Positions 44,006-52,822 of a stretch of DNA of 64,000 nt are shown piece by piece; within the stretch, counting starts at the first letter, position 1, and the number at the start of each line of letters is the position of its first letter. A program made the translations under genes and the position numbers. The notes under the pieces were generated by a model, which saw only the letters and a list, made by a program, of their open reading frames with translations, made no database searches and was not told the origin of the DNA. Source of the DNA: VXNE01 sp965206615 (GTDB lineage: Bacteria > Pseudomonadota > Gammaproteobacteria > Pseudomonadales > Azotimanducaceae); contig CBDBKI010000005.1 of the NCBI GenBank assembly GCA_965206615.1, positions 434,001 through 498,000 on the forward strand, given 5' to 3'.

Positions 44006-46489
44006 CTAGAACTGCACCCGGACGCCGGCGAAGATGCGGCGGCCGGTGTTCTGCTCGGCGTTGAACCACTCCTGGCTACCCGTGCCGAGGACGTGATAGA
44101 GCGTCACGTTCTCGTCGGTCAGGTTGATCGCCTCGAGGCTGAACGTCACCTTGTCGTTCAGGTGGTACTTGACGCTGGCGTCCCACTGCTCGTAAGCGTC
44201 CACGAACTGCGGATGGCCGCGCGTGTCGGTCAGGTCCTCGAGGAACTCGTCCCGGTGGTTGTAGGCGATACGCGCGCTGAAAGGCCCTTTCTCGTAGAAG
44301 ACGCTCACGTTGTACGTGTTCTCGGACAAGCCCAATATGCCGAACTTGGTCCCCGTCAACTGGTTGAGGAAGTCGTCCGCCGAGTCGATGAACGTGTAGT
44401 TCAAGGTGACCCCGAGCCCGTCGAATGGCTCCGGCAATCGCGCGAACGTTTGCTGGTAGGCGAACTCGAAGCCCTGGATCGTGGTGTCGGGACCGTTCGA
44501 CGGTTGATTCACGCGTAATACGACGGGCTCATCGGTCTGCGGGTCGATCACGTCGGACAGCGTGCGGAACGTCGTCCCGGTTTCGACGAAGCCCTCCGCC
44601 GTCTTGTAGAACGCCCCTGCCGACGCGATCGCGTAGTCCGCGAAATACCACTCGAGCGCGAGGTCGAGCTGGTCCGCGGTGATGGGCTCGAGGTCCGGGT
44701 TACCCGACGTGATCAGGCGCAGCACGGCGGATCCGCCCTGTCCCGGGTTCAGGACGCCGAACGCCGGGCGGCTCAGCACGCTCGCCGCCGCGGCGCGCAG
44801 GATCAGGTCGTCGCGGAGTTCGAAGCGCAGGTTGAGTGACGGCAACACCTCCGTGTAGGAGTTCGTCGAGCCGCGCAGGAACGGATCGGAGAAGATCAGG
44901 TTCGCGAGGGTCGGCGAAATGACCACGAAGCCGGTGACGTCCTGCACCAGGCCGGTCGCTTCGGTCTCCGTATCGACATAGCGGATGCCGAAGTTGCCGG
45001 AGAAGGGCGTGTCGCCGATCTGGCCGCTGAAGTTGGCCATGACGTACGCGGCCGTGATCTGTTCGTCGTAGAGGATGTCCGACGCGGTCCGTTCGGTGAG
45101 GCCGCGGAAGCTCCCCTCCGGAATCTCGTTGCGGCGATCCACGAGGTAGTGCTGGACGGCGCCGTGTATGTCCGGATTGAGCCACTCCTTCGGGAAGTTG
45201 GTGCTGATCCCGGTCAGGAAGTCGCTCACCGGAAACCCCTCGACCCCGATGACTGGCTCGCCGAAGAAGGCCGTCGTGAAGATGCCCCGGCCGAAGTCGT
45301 TGCGTTCGCGGTCGCGATAGGAAACCCCGACCTCGATGGACTCGAGGAAGTCGCTATCGGGGAAGGTGTATTCGGCGTCGGCGCGAAACTGTATTTCGTC
45401 GTCTTTCAGGACCTGGTTCCGATCGCCCACCCCGACGGTGATGAAATCCGCCGGATTGCTCAGGTCGCGGCCGATCGTGACGGCCGGCGCGTCCTTGCCC
45501 GTCATCTCCGTGCGCACCCGCACGCGTCCGGCCACCTCCGTCAGGTAGAGAAGCTCCCTGCCGTCGTTCTCCGCCTGGGAGAGTGCAACGTCGACGCTCA
45601 CGTTGAGCCGGTCGTTGACCGCGAAGTCGAGATTGATCCCCGTCGAGATCGATTCGACCTCGTTGTCCGCCTGGAACGGAAACGGACGCGGCACCGCGTT
45701 GACCGTCTCGAAGGTCGCCAGGACGTTCGTGCCGTTGTCGTTGACCTGCACGGCGTCCACCATGCCCGAGTTGATGCTCGCGTTGGTGCGCAATGGCAAC
45801 CGCAGCAAGAAGGTCTCGCGATTGAACTCCGAATAGAGGAGATCCCATGTGACGTCGATGCGCTCCGTCGGGCGCCACTGCAGGGCCGCGGAGATGTTCA
45901 GCCGCTCGCGCTCCTGCCCGGTGTAGACCGCGCGGACGTTCTCGGGATTGAAGCCCATGACGTCGTCCGTGCCATCGCGGTCCAGGTCGTACCCGCGTTC
46001 GACGGGGGTGAAGCTCGTGATGTCCACCTCGTCCTCGCGCAGCGTGCGGTCGTCCCACTGGGCGGAGATCATGAAGCCGAGCGTGTCGTCGGCGAACTTG
46101 TCGCTGAACAGGGCGAACACGGCGGGGTCCGTCTCGCCGGACAGTTCCCCGTGTATCGCGCGCGCGCTCAGGCTGACCACCCGTCGCCCGATGTCGATGG
46201 GCCGGCGCGTCTGCACCTCCACGACGCCGCCGAGGCCTCCTTCGTAGTGGTTCGCCTGCGGTGACTTGTAGACCTCGACCGCCTGGACCAGCCCGGACTG
46301 GTATTGATCGAACCCGACGATGCGCGAGCCGTTGTTGTTGGAGTTGCGGGCATCGCCGGAGCTCTGCGTCTGCACGTTGGAGACCTGCGCCCGGCCGTTC
46401 GTCGTCACCTGCACGAAGTCGGGTCCCAGCCCGCGCACGGTGAGGAACGCGCCCTCGCCCTTCTGCCGGTCGATGCCGACGCCGGTCAT
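44006..46489 (-). CDS. TonB-dependent receptor, 5'-truncated
   Basis: 827 residues from the first available ATG, which lies inside the plug domain: MTGVGIDRQKGEGAFLTVRG. Reading upstream in the same frame gives DDNFVDAITAEDIGAFPDQN and LAESLQRMTG, clearly plug sequence, back to about 46590; an in-frame TGA near 46611 then closes the frame with no signal peptide. The barrel is complete to the terminal strand GRRIFAGVRVQF. Outer-membrane uptake of a large substrate would be expected, but without its export signal it is probably a pseudogene. It heads the minus-strand catabolic block. Confidence 0.8.
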   Translation of the reverse strand: MTGVGIDRQKGEGAFLTVRGLGPDFVQVTTNGRAQVSNVQTQSSGDARNSNNNGSRIVGFDQYQSGLVQAVEVYKSPQANHYEGGLGGVVEVQTRRPIDIGRRVVSLSARAIHGELSGETDPAVFALFSDKFADDTLGFMISAQWDDRTLREDEVDITSFTPVERGYDLDRDGTDDVMGFNPENVRAVYTGQERERLNISAALQWRPTERIDVTWDLLYSEFNRETFLLRLPLRTNASINSGMVDAVQVNDNGTNVLATFETVNAVPRPFPFQADNEVESISTGINLDFAVNDRLNVSVDVALSQAENDGRELLYLTEVAGRVRVRTEMTGKDAPAVTIGRDLSNPADFITVGVGDRNQVLKDDEIQFRADAEYTFPDSDFLESIEVGVSYRDRERNDFGRGIFTTAFFGEPVIGVEGFPVSDFLTGISTNFPKEWLNPDIHGAVQHYLVDRRNEIPEGSFRGLTERTASDILYDEQITAAYVMANFSGQIGDTPFSGNFGIRYVDTETEATGLVQDVTGFVVISPTLANLIFSDPFLRGSTNSYTEVLPSLNLRFELRDDLILRAAAASVLSRPAFGVLNPGQGGSAVLRLITSGNPDLEPITADQLDLALEWYFADYAIASAGAFYKTAEGFVETGTTFRTLSDVIDPQTDEPVVLRVNQPSNGPDTTIQGFEFAYQQTFARLPEPFDGLGVTLNYTFIDSADDFLNQLTGTKFGILGLSENTYNVSVFYEKGPFSARIAYNHRDEFLEDLTDTRGHPQFVDAYEQWDASVKYHLNDKVTFSLEAINLTDENVTLYHVLGTGSQEWFNAEQNTGRRIFAGVRVQF

Positions 46490-46953
46490 GCGCTGCAGCG
46501 ACTCGGCCAGGTTCTGGTCGGGGAAGGCGCCGATGTCCTCGGCGGTGATCGCGTCGACGAAGTTGTCATCCGGAGACCTGCCAGGTCGTACCGGATCAGT
46601 GGCGCGACAAGGTCACCGCATCGCCCTCCTCGCTACGGCGACTCCAAGCTACAAAGCTACACCCGATGGCGGTATGTGTCTACATGAAGCGGGGAGAGCC
46701 ATACCAATGGCGGTGTTGTCGGCCAGGGGCGAAGCAAGGGACCCGAGATGATGGTCTTCAAGCACTCGACACCCGGCCCGGCCGTGCGCGGGGTGTCCCC
46801 ACACCTCGTTCGAGATCGGCGGGTCCGTAGGGCCCCTTGCGGGCGACCTGGCAGTGCGCGTCGAGCAGTGCACGACTCGCAGTGGCCAGGTGGCAGTGCA
46901 CTGCGCCCCGTGCGATGCTCCGGAGCCAGCGTGGGCTGTGGCGAGAGACCCGC
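46490..46953. other. Region between truncated receptor and antitoxin, no intact gene
   Basis: About 460 bp. The first 100 hold the untranslated plug-domain remnant of the receptor (to about 46590). The rest has no frame with family likeness; the break point of the receptor lies here. No transposase or recombinase trace is seen. Confidence 0.5.
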
Positions 46954-47175
46954 ATGCGAAACATCACCCTGAGTGCGGACGCGGACACGATAGACGCTGC
47001 GCGGCAGCGGGCGGCGGCGGAGAACACGACCCTCAACGCCGAGTTCCGCAGTTGGCTGGAGGGATACGCCCGGGGCCATCAGGCGGAACGCGCCATGCAT
47101 GCCGTGCGTGAGCTGCGGGCCAGGTACGCGACGGGTGGGCGCAAGTTCAGCCGGGACGAACTGAATGAGCGTTGA
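46954..47175 (+). CDS. VapB-like ribbon-helix-helix antitoxin
   Basis: 73 residues: MRNITLSADADTIDAARQRA and a second helix AAAENTTLNAEFRSWLEG, then a basic tail. The beta-strand MRNITLSAD and following helices make an RHH DNA-binding dimer unit. It overlaps the start of a VapC remnant by 11 bp, the usual TA layout. The antitoxin looks intact; it may still repress its own promoter though the toxin is broken. Confidence 0.75.
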   Translation: MRNITLSADADTIDAARQRAAAENTTLNAEFRSWLEGYARGHQAERAMHAVRELRARYATGGRKFSRDELNER

Positions 47176-47290
47176 GGACTTCCTCGACACGAACGTGTTC
47201 GAGTCCGGCTGTGTCCGCCTCTACAGCGAGGACCTTCAACACGGTCAGCGGATCGAGTCGCTGACCATCGAGAATCCGTTCCAGGTTTAG
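47165..47290 (+). pseudogene. VapC-type PIN toxin with internal deletion
   Basis: Only 41 codons: MSVEDFLDTNVFE joined to SGCVRLYSEDLQHGQRIESL and TIENPFQV. The first part is the PIN N-terminus with its first catalytic aspartate (LDTN); the second is the PIN C-terminus (YSEDLQHG). About 90 residues that should lie between them, with the other acidic residues, are missing in frame. Toxic RNase activity is therefore lost. Confidence 0.8.
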
Positions 47291-47296
47291 GCGTTT

Positions 47297-47716
47297 CTAT
47301 CGCTCCGTCGGGTCCGCCCCGTCGCGCGGGGCGCCGGTGCCGCTCGATCCCATGAAGAGCGTCTCGCCGTTGGTCATCGTCATGCGGCGGCCGTTGGCGC
47401 GCAGGGACTCGTCCTTGGCCTGGAAGCCGTCGATGATCACCTCGGTGCCGAGCGGTACCGTGTTGCGCGTGATGCCGCGCCGGAACAGGGTGTTGGGCGT
47501 GCCGGCCTCCACCATCCACACGGTCGCGCTGCCGTCCGCGTTCGCGTGCTCGACGTGGAACCAGGCGTGCGGGTTCACCCACTCGATGCGCTGGAGGGGT
47601 CCGCGCAACTGCACGGGCAGGTTGGGGTCGAACTCCGCGCCGAAGGCGTGATGCGCGGCCGCCCCGGGCGCGAGCAGCGCCAGGATCGCAGCGGACAGGA
47701 TGGCTATCGATTTCAT
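47297..47716 (-). CDS. DUF6152 family secreted protein
   Basis: 139 residues. A signal peptide (ILSAAILALLAPGAAA) precedes HHAFGAEFDPNLP, PLQRIEWVNPHAWFH and LFRRGITRNTVPLGTEV, the hallmark segments of DUF6152. The function of this family is unknown; it often accompanies secreted proteins like the next two genes. It is the last gene of a three-gene minus-strand operon. Confidence 0.82.
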   Translation of the reverse strand: MKSIAILSAAILALLAPGAAAHHAFGAEFDPNLPVQLRGPLQRIEWVNPHAWFHVEHANADGSATVWMVEAGTPNTLFRRGITRNTVPLGTEVIIDGFQAKDESLRANGRRMTMTNGETLFMGSSGTGAPRDGADPTER

Positions 47717-47737
47717 CTTCTCAAAGCTCCGAGCGTG

Positions 47738-48601
47738 TCAACGGGGCAGCGGGTGACGCCGCAACTCGCCATACATGAGTTCCTCGACGAACGCGACGCA
47801 CTTGAAGTCGAGCAGCATCGCGTCGGGCTCCATGCGCCGATACAGCGGCATGCGGAGCGTCCACGGTTCCGTGAACGTCTCCGGATCGTCGATCGTCGCC
47901 TCGTACGCCAAGTGGTTCGGACCCATCGGCGTGAACCGTTCCACTACGGTCATCGCCGCGCTGTGGTGGTTGCCGGCGCGGTCGAACCAGGTCTGGTCGT
48001 GCAGCGAAGTCACCTTGATCACCAGCGTGTCGCCCTCCCAGTGCGCCACCGACTGCCCCATCCACGAGTCCGCCGGCGCAGGGCCCGGATCCTCCATGAG
48101 GATGTTCCGGTTGGCGCTCGCGAACTGGTAGACGAACTCGATCTGGTTCGGGGACTGGAAGATTCGGAATGGCTGCGGCAGGTAGTTGGCGCGTGGGATA
48201 CCAGGCAGGAAACACTTCACTTCCGGATCCAGGGCACTCCAGTTCGCGCGGTTGGCGTCGCGTTTGGCGAGCGCCTCCGGCGTGTAAGGCAGCTTGCCGC
48301 CGACGACCACACCGAGGCTCGGCGGTACCGAGGCCGTCGCGCCCATGTACAGGGTCGGGATGCTCGGTACCGAGCCCATCGGACCTTCCCGCAACTGCAC
48401 GGACGCGCGCGCCATGTGGCGCTCGATGTCCCAGTTGGCTTCGTTGAGTGCCTGCCAGACGCCGTTGAGGTCGGGATTCACGCCGCCGGGTCCGCGCGGC
48501 GCCTGCCACTCGCCGGCTTGCTCCGCCGCCGGCGCGCAGCCGAGGCAGAGCAGGAACAGGAGTCCCCCGATACGCGCGGTCACGTCGCGAGCCGCCATCA
48601 T
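47738..48601 (-). CDS. Lipoprotein of unknown function, distant member of the 38424/48598 family
   Basis: 287 residues from the ATG at 48601, overlapping the upstream stop (ATGA). The lipobox is LCLGCAPAAEQ. Its C-terminal half shares order and motifs with the secreted proteins at 38424 and 48598: HWEGDTLVIKVT, MTVVERFTPMGPNHLAYEAT and DDPETFTEPWT. It is followed 21 bp later by the DUF6152 gene. No enzymatic motif is seen. Confidence 0.75.
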   Translation of the reverse strand: MMAARDVTARIGGLLFLLCLGCAPAAEQAGEWQAPRGPGGVNPDLNGVWQALNEANWDIERHMARASVQLREGPMGSVPSIPTLYMGATASVPPSLGVVVGGKLPYTPEALAKRDANRANWSALDPEVKCFLPGIPRANYLPQPFRIFQSPNQIEFVYQFASANRNILMEDPGPAPADSWMGQSVAHWEGDTLVIKVTSLHDQTWFDRAGNHHSAAMTVVERFTPMGPNHLAYEATIDDPETFTEPWTLRMPLYRRMEPDAMLLDFKCVAFVEELMYGELRRHPLPR

Positions 48602-49683
48602 TCCGCCCCCTCGGGCCGACCGTGCTTCTCCATCCACTTGCGTTCGAGCGTGCGTGCGCCGCGCAGTGTGTTCGTCATGGAGTAGTTACCTTCGTGACAC
48701 GCGTACTCGTAGTTGGGATGCGCGCTCTTCTGCCAGGGGAACTCGCCCGAGTAGGGCGCCTCGTAGTCCGGGTCGTGGACGGTGAAGTGGTACCGGAGGC
48801 TGTCCCCGTCGATCGGGCTGAAGCGCTCGACGACCTTGAGTCCTTCCCGCGGCGGATGCGGCGCGTTGTAGTCGATGAAGTTCGTGGTCTCGACGACCAG
48901 CGTGTCGTCTTCCCACCAGCCGATGGCATCGCCGCCGAAGGAACGCATGTCCTCGGGGAGGTGCTCCGAGTCCAGCCGCACGATCCGCGGCCAGTGCATC
49001 CACTCCGTCAGGATCAGGACGCGGTCGTTCGACTGCACGATCGTCTTGGTGTTGTTGTAGACGACGGGCTGCGACGGAACGGTGAGCGCCATGTAGAGGC
49101 AACGGTCCCCCACGGACTGGGCCTCGGGGTCGTCGTAGGGGGCGCTGCCGTCTGCCAGCCACCACGCCTCGCCGGGGTACTTGGGCTTGTAGTAGGGGAG
49201 CAGCGTGGCGCGGCGCGCCTTGCCGGCCTCGGAGATCTCCGGCAACCGTCCGTTCGGCGGGTCGACGATGGCCGAGGACCGGTACTCGCCGTCGATTCGG
49301 TAGAGATCACACTGCTTCCCGCCGCAGTCGAACCAGTGGAAGTCGTAGCTGCCCGGCGTGAAGTCGCCGGAGCGGTCGACCCCCCGTTCGCGCGCCTCGC
49401 CGGTGGGCGCCTCGAGGGCGGCACGGTCCGGGTCGAGGGGCGCGGCGGCCTGCTCCACGCGGCCATAGGACGCTTGCTTGATCTCGTCCACTTCCTCTTG
49501 CGTGAAGTGCATCCGCTCGCCCAGGTCCGGATTGCGCTGCCAGGGCGTCAGCGTGGTGATGTCGTAGGTTCCGGAGAAATCGGGCTTGCCGCCGTCCGTG
49601 CGCGGTACCTCGGCGCCGGCGCCGAGCGCCAGGGCGCCGAGTGCGACACCGGCGAGCGCCGGGGTGAGGCATCGTATCTGCAT
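48598..49683 (-). CDS. Secreted protein of unknown family, paralogue of 38424-39500
   Basis: 361 residues with a signal peptide (LAGVALGALALGAGA). It matches the 358-residue protein at 38424 throughout, for example GKPDFSGTYDITTLTPW, DCGGKQCDLYRIDGEYRSSA, KTIVQSNDRVLILTEWMHWP, HFTVHDPDYEAPYSGEFPW and LERKWMEKHG. It is the first gene of the operon with the lipoprotein and DUF6152 protein. Role unknown. Confidence 0.78.
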   Translation of the reverse strand: MQIRCLTPALAGVALGALALGAGAEVPRTDGGKPDFSGTYDITTLTPWQRNPDLGERMHFTQEEVDEIKQASYGRVEQAAAPLDPDRAALEAPTGEARERGVDRSGDFTPGSYDFHWFDCGGKQCDLYRIDGEYRSSAIVDPPNGRLPEISEAGKARRATLLPYYKPKYPGEAWWLADGSAPYDDPEAQSVGDRCLYMALTVPSQPVVYNNTKTIVQSNDRVLILTEWMHWPRIVRLDSEHLPEDMRSFGGDAIGWWEDDTLVVETTNFIDYNAPHPPREGLKVVERFSPIDGDSLRYHFTVHDPDYEAPYSGEFPWQKSAHPNYEYACHEGNYSMTNTLRGARTLERKWMEKHGRPEGAE

Positions 49684-49821
49684 GATTCCCGCCCGTTCCT
49701 GTGCTTTCTGCGGCTGACCCGACGAAGCTACGCCCGCGCACCAGTGTAGTCAACGCAGCCCTCAGGGGGTCTCAGCGTTCGTAGTACACTCGGGCGAAGG
49801 GAGACTTCAAGGAGTGGGGAA

Positions 49822-51258
49822 ATGACGACTGCCTCTGCCCGGATCCGTGCGAAGCTCGATCATCCGCTGATCGATGGCGACTCGCACATCATCGAATACA
49901 CGCCGGTGCTGATGGACTTCATCAAGGCGGCCGGCGGCGAGGACGCCGCCACCGAGTTCGCTGCAAACATGCGGGGACGCATGGCGCCGGGTTGGTACCA
50001 GATGAACTGGGAAGAACGCAAGGACGCCAGGGCGATCAGGGCACCCTGGTGGGCGTTACCCACGAAGAACACCCTCGACCGGTGTACCGCGATGCTGCCG
50101 AAGCTCTACCACGAGCGCATGGACGACTTCGGGCTGGACTACGCGGTCCTGTATCCGACGACAGGCCTGGCGTTCAACACCGCTCCGAACGACGAATTCC
50201 GCCAGATGGTCTGCCATGCGTACAACGAGTATGCGGCGGCGACGTATGCCGAGTATGGCGATCGCATGACCGTGGCGGCGGCGATTCCGCTGCACACCCC
50301 CGCAGAGGGTATCCGCGAACTGGAACATGCCCGTGCGCTGGGTCTCAAGGTGGCGATGATCCCGTCGTACGTTCGACGGCCGGTTCCAAGGGTCGCCCGG
50401 GAGTACCCGGAACTGGCGAACGAAGTCTTCTGGCTGGACGACCTGTCCGTCGACAGCGAGCATGACTACGATCCGTTCTGGGCCAGGTGCGTCGAGCTCG
50501 GGTTCCCGGTCGCCGCGCATACCGGTGGCATGGGACTGCATGAGCGGAGTTCCATTTCGAACTACATGCACAACCACATGGGGCACTTTGCCGCCGCCGG
50601 CGAAGTGCTGGCCAAGGGCCTCCTGATGGGTGGCGTCACCTACCGCTTTCCGGACCTGCGGGTGGCCCTGCTCGAAGGCGGGGCGGTCAGCGGCACGCGC
50701 CTCTATGCGGACATCGTCGGCCGCTGGAAGAAGCGCAACGTGGAGCGCCTCGAGAACCTGGATCCGGCCAGCATCGACCTGGATCAGGCCAAGGGGCTGT
50801 TCGAGCGCTACGGGGACGAGGGCACGCTGGCGCACATCGAGCAGTTGCCACGCACCCTCGGCGTCGGTGGCCCCGGCATTCCGCCGGATGTGCGGGACGA
50901 CTTCAAGGCCATGGGTGTCTCGAAGGCGGAAGACATACCCGAGCGCTTCATCCCGAACTTCTATTTCGGATGCGAATCCGACGATCCCCACGCGTGCATC
51001 GCGTTCAACCGCAAGGCCAATCCGTTCGGCGAGCAGGTGCGGGCGGTCATGAGTTTCGACCTCGGGCACTGGGACGTGACGGACATGGGGCATGCCGCCG
51101 CGGAAGCGTACGAGCAGCTCGAGTACGACCTGATCAGCGAGGAGGACTTCCGCAACTTCGCGTTCGTCCATTCGGTGCAGTTGTACGCGGGACCGAACTC
51201 GGACTTCTTCAAGGGCACGCGTATCGAGGACGAGGCCAGCGTCCAGTTGGCGGCGTAG
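49822..51258 (+). CDS. Amidohydrolase-2 family metal-dependent hydrolase
   Basis: 478 residues. The start is preceded by GGAG. The barrel begins LIDGDSHIIEYTPVLMDF with the D-x-H motif; later DYAVLYPTTGLAFN, VAAHTGGMGLHERSS and SFDLGHWDVTDMGHAA supply metal-site histidines and the final aspartate. It belongs with ACMSD-like decarboxylases and lactone or ester hydrolases. No signal peptide. It is followed 82 bp later by another amidohydrolase gene and may share its pathway. Confidence 0.88.
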   Translation: MTTASARIRAKLDHPLIDGDSHIIEYTPVLMDFIKAAGGEDAATEFAANMRGRMAPGWYQMNWEERKDARAIRAPWWALPTKNTLDRCTAMLPKLYHERMDDFGLDYAVLYPTTGLAFNTAPNDEFRQMVCHAYNEYAAATYAEYGDRMTVAAAIPLHTPAEGIRELEHARALGLKVAMIPSYVRRPVPRVAREYPELANEVFWLDDLSVDSEHDYDPFWARCVELGFPVAAHTGGMGLHERSSISNYMHNHMGHFAAAGEVLAKGLLMGGVTYRFPDLRVALLEGGAVSGTRLYADIVGRWKKRNVERLENLDPASIDLDQAKGLFERYGDEGTLAHIEQLPRTLGVGGPGIPPDVRDDFKAMGVSKAEDIPERFIPNFYFGCESDDPHACIAFNRKANPFGEQVRAVMSFDLGHWDVTDMGHAAAEAYEQLEYDLISEEDFRNFAFVHSVQLYAGPNSDFFKGTRIEDEASVQLAA

Positions 51259-51340
51259 CGATAGCGCAGTTCGCGCGGCGGGTCGTCCCGGAGGCGCTTG
51301 TTTCCGGCACTGACGCTCGGGGTCAGTGGAGGCCCGCTGC

Positions 51341-52675
51341 ATGACGACCGAACGACCGACGCTGATCATCGAGAACGGGCGGATCGTCGACGGGCTCGGC
51401 AACGAACCCGGGCTGGGCGACGTGGTCGTGGCCGGCGAGAGGATCGTCGCCGTGGGCGAGAGTGCGGCGTCGGAAATCGACGGCGTCGAGCGCATCGATG
51501 CTGCCGGCATGACCGTGATGCCGGGGCTGATCGATGCGCACTGTCACATCAGCTTCGACGAGCCGAGCTCCAACGACGAGCTTTTCTTTCACCGCCGGGA
51601 GGGGCTCGCGGCCATCATCGCGGCGCGCAACCTGCAGAGGGTCTATCGCGCCGGCGTCACCGGCATCCTCGACCCGGACAGCCTCTACGAGACCAGCATC
51701 GACCTGCGCGACGCGGTGGAGGCGGGCATCGTCCACGGTCCGCGCATGGCGGTGGGCGGCAATGCGCTCCTGACCTCGGTGGGCGGTACCGCGGGCCGGC
51801 TGCTGCCGGACGAGGGCCGGCGCGGCTACGGCATGGTGGTGCGCGGGCGGGACGAGATCGTTGCCGAGGTCCGCCGGCAGATCAAGAACGGCGTCGACTG
51901 GATCAAGGTCCACGTCACCGGCCTCACGCCGCGCCAGCAGGTCACCGGCGAACTGCAGGTGTGGAACTTCGACGAGCTGCGCCTGGTGGCGGACACCGCC
52001 CACGAACTCGACACGCCCGTCGTGGGTCATTGCCGGGGTGCGACGAGCATTCGCGACTCGGCGCGGGCCGGCTTCGACCTGATCCTGCACGCGACCTACA
52101 TGGACGAGGCGGCGCTCGAAGCGGTGATCGAAGCGCAATCGCCCATCGTCCCGACCTTCACGTTCCAGGCGAATCTCGCCGACCACGGCGAGGCGGTGAA
52201 CTCGTCGCCGGGCCTGCGGGAGACCTTCCGGCGGGAGATCGCGGACAGTTCCGCGATGCTGAAGCGCGCCTGCGCGGAAGGCGTGCCGCTGCTGTGTGGC
52301 ACGGAGAGCGGGTTCTCGCTCACCCCCTACGGCGAGTGGCACTACCGCGAGCTGGAGATCTTCGTGAAGGAACTGGACTTCACGCCGCTTGAGGCCATCC
52401 GGGCCGGCACGAGCGCCTGCGCCCGGGCGCTGCGGCTCGACGGCGAGACAGGCGCGATCGAGGCCGGTCGGCTGGCGGACGTGTTGATCGTCGACGGGGA
52501 CCCGTCCGAGGACGTGACCGTTCTCGCCGACAGGACACGCATCCAGCAGGTCCTGATCGGCGGCAAACGCATGCCCCTCGGTCCGATCGAGCCGGAGCGC
52601 GGCGACCCGCCGGGCTGGCGGGTCAGCACGCACAGCGATCGGATCCTGAACTACGATTTCGTCAATCGTCGTTGA
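51341..52675 (+). CDS. Amidohydrolase family protein (imidazolonepropionase-like)
   Basis: 444 residues from the ATG at 51341. Motifs are GMTVMPGLIDAHCHISFDE, a carboxylated-lysine region IKNGVDWIKVHVTG, TPVVGHCRGATSIRD and CGTESGFSLTPYGEWHYREL, followed by IEAGRLADVLIVDGDPSED. It belongs to the same broad family as the exported enzyme at 37081 but has no signal peptide. Substrate unknown. Confidence 0.88.
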   Translation: MTTERPTLIIENGRIVDGLGNEPGLGDVVVAGERIVAVGESAASEIDGVERIDAAGMTVMPGLIDAHCHISFDEPSSNDELFFHRREGLAAIIAARNLQRVYRAGVTGILDPDSLYETSIDLRDAVEAGIVHGPRMAVGGNALLTSVGGTAGRLLPDEGRRGYGMVVRGRDEIVAEVRRQIKNGVDWIKVHVTGLTPRQQVTGELQVWNFDELRLVADTAHELDTPVVGHCRGATSIRDSARAGFDLILHATYMDEAALEAVIEAQSPIVPTFTFQANLADHGEAVNSSPGLRETFRREIADSSAMLKRACAEGVPLLCGTESGFSLTPYGEWHYRELEIFVKELDFTPLEAIRAGTSACARALRLDGETGAIEAGRLADVLIVDGDPSEDVTVLADRTRIQQVLIGGKRMPLGPIEPERGDPPGWRVSTHSDRILNYDFVNRR

Positions 52676-52822
52676 CGCTGCGGAAACACGACGGGAGGAC
52701 AAGCCGGAGCCGTCGGATGTCGGTCGCGGGACGTCCCGGAGTGGGTGTCCCATCAAGTTTGGGCGATTTGCTGAAGCGGTTTATGCTTTCCAGGCACCCG
52801 GAACGATTGGACTGGAGTTGGC

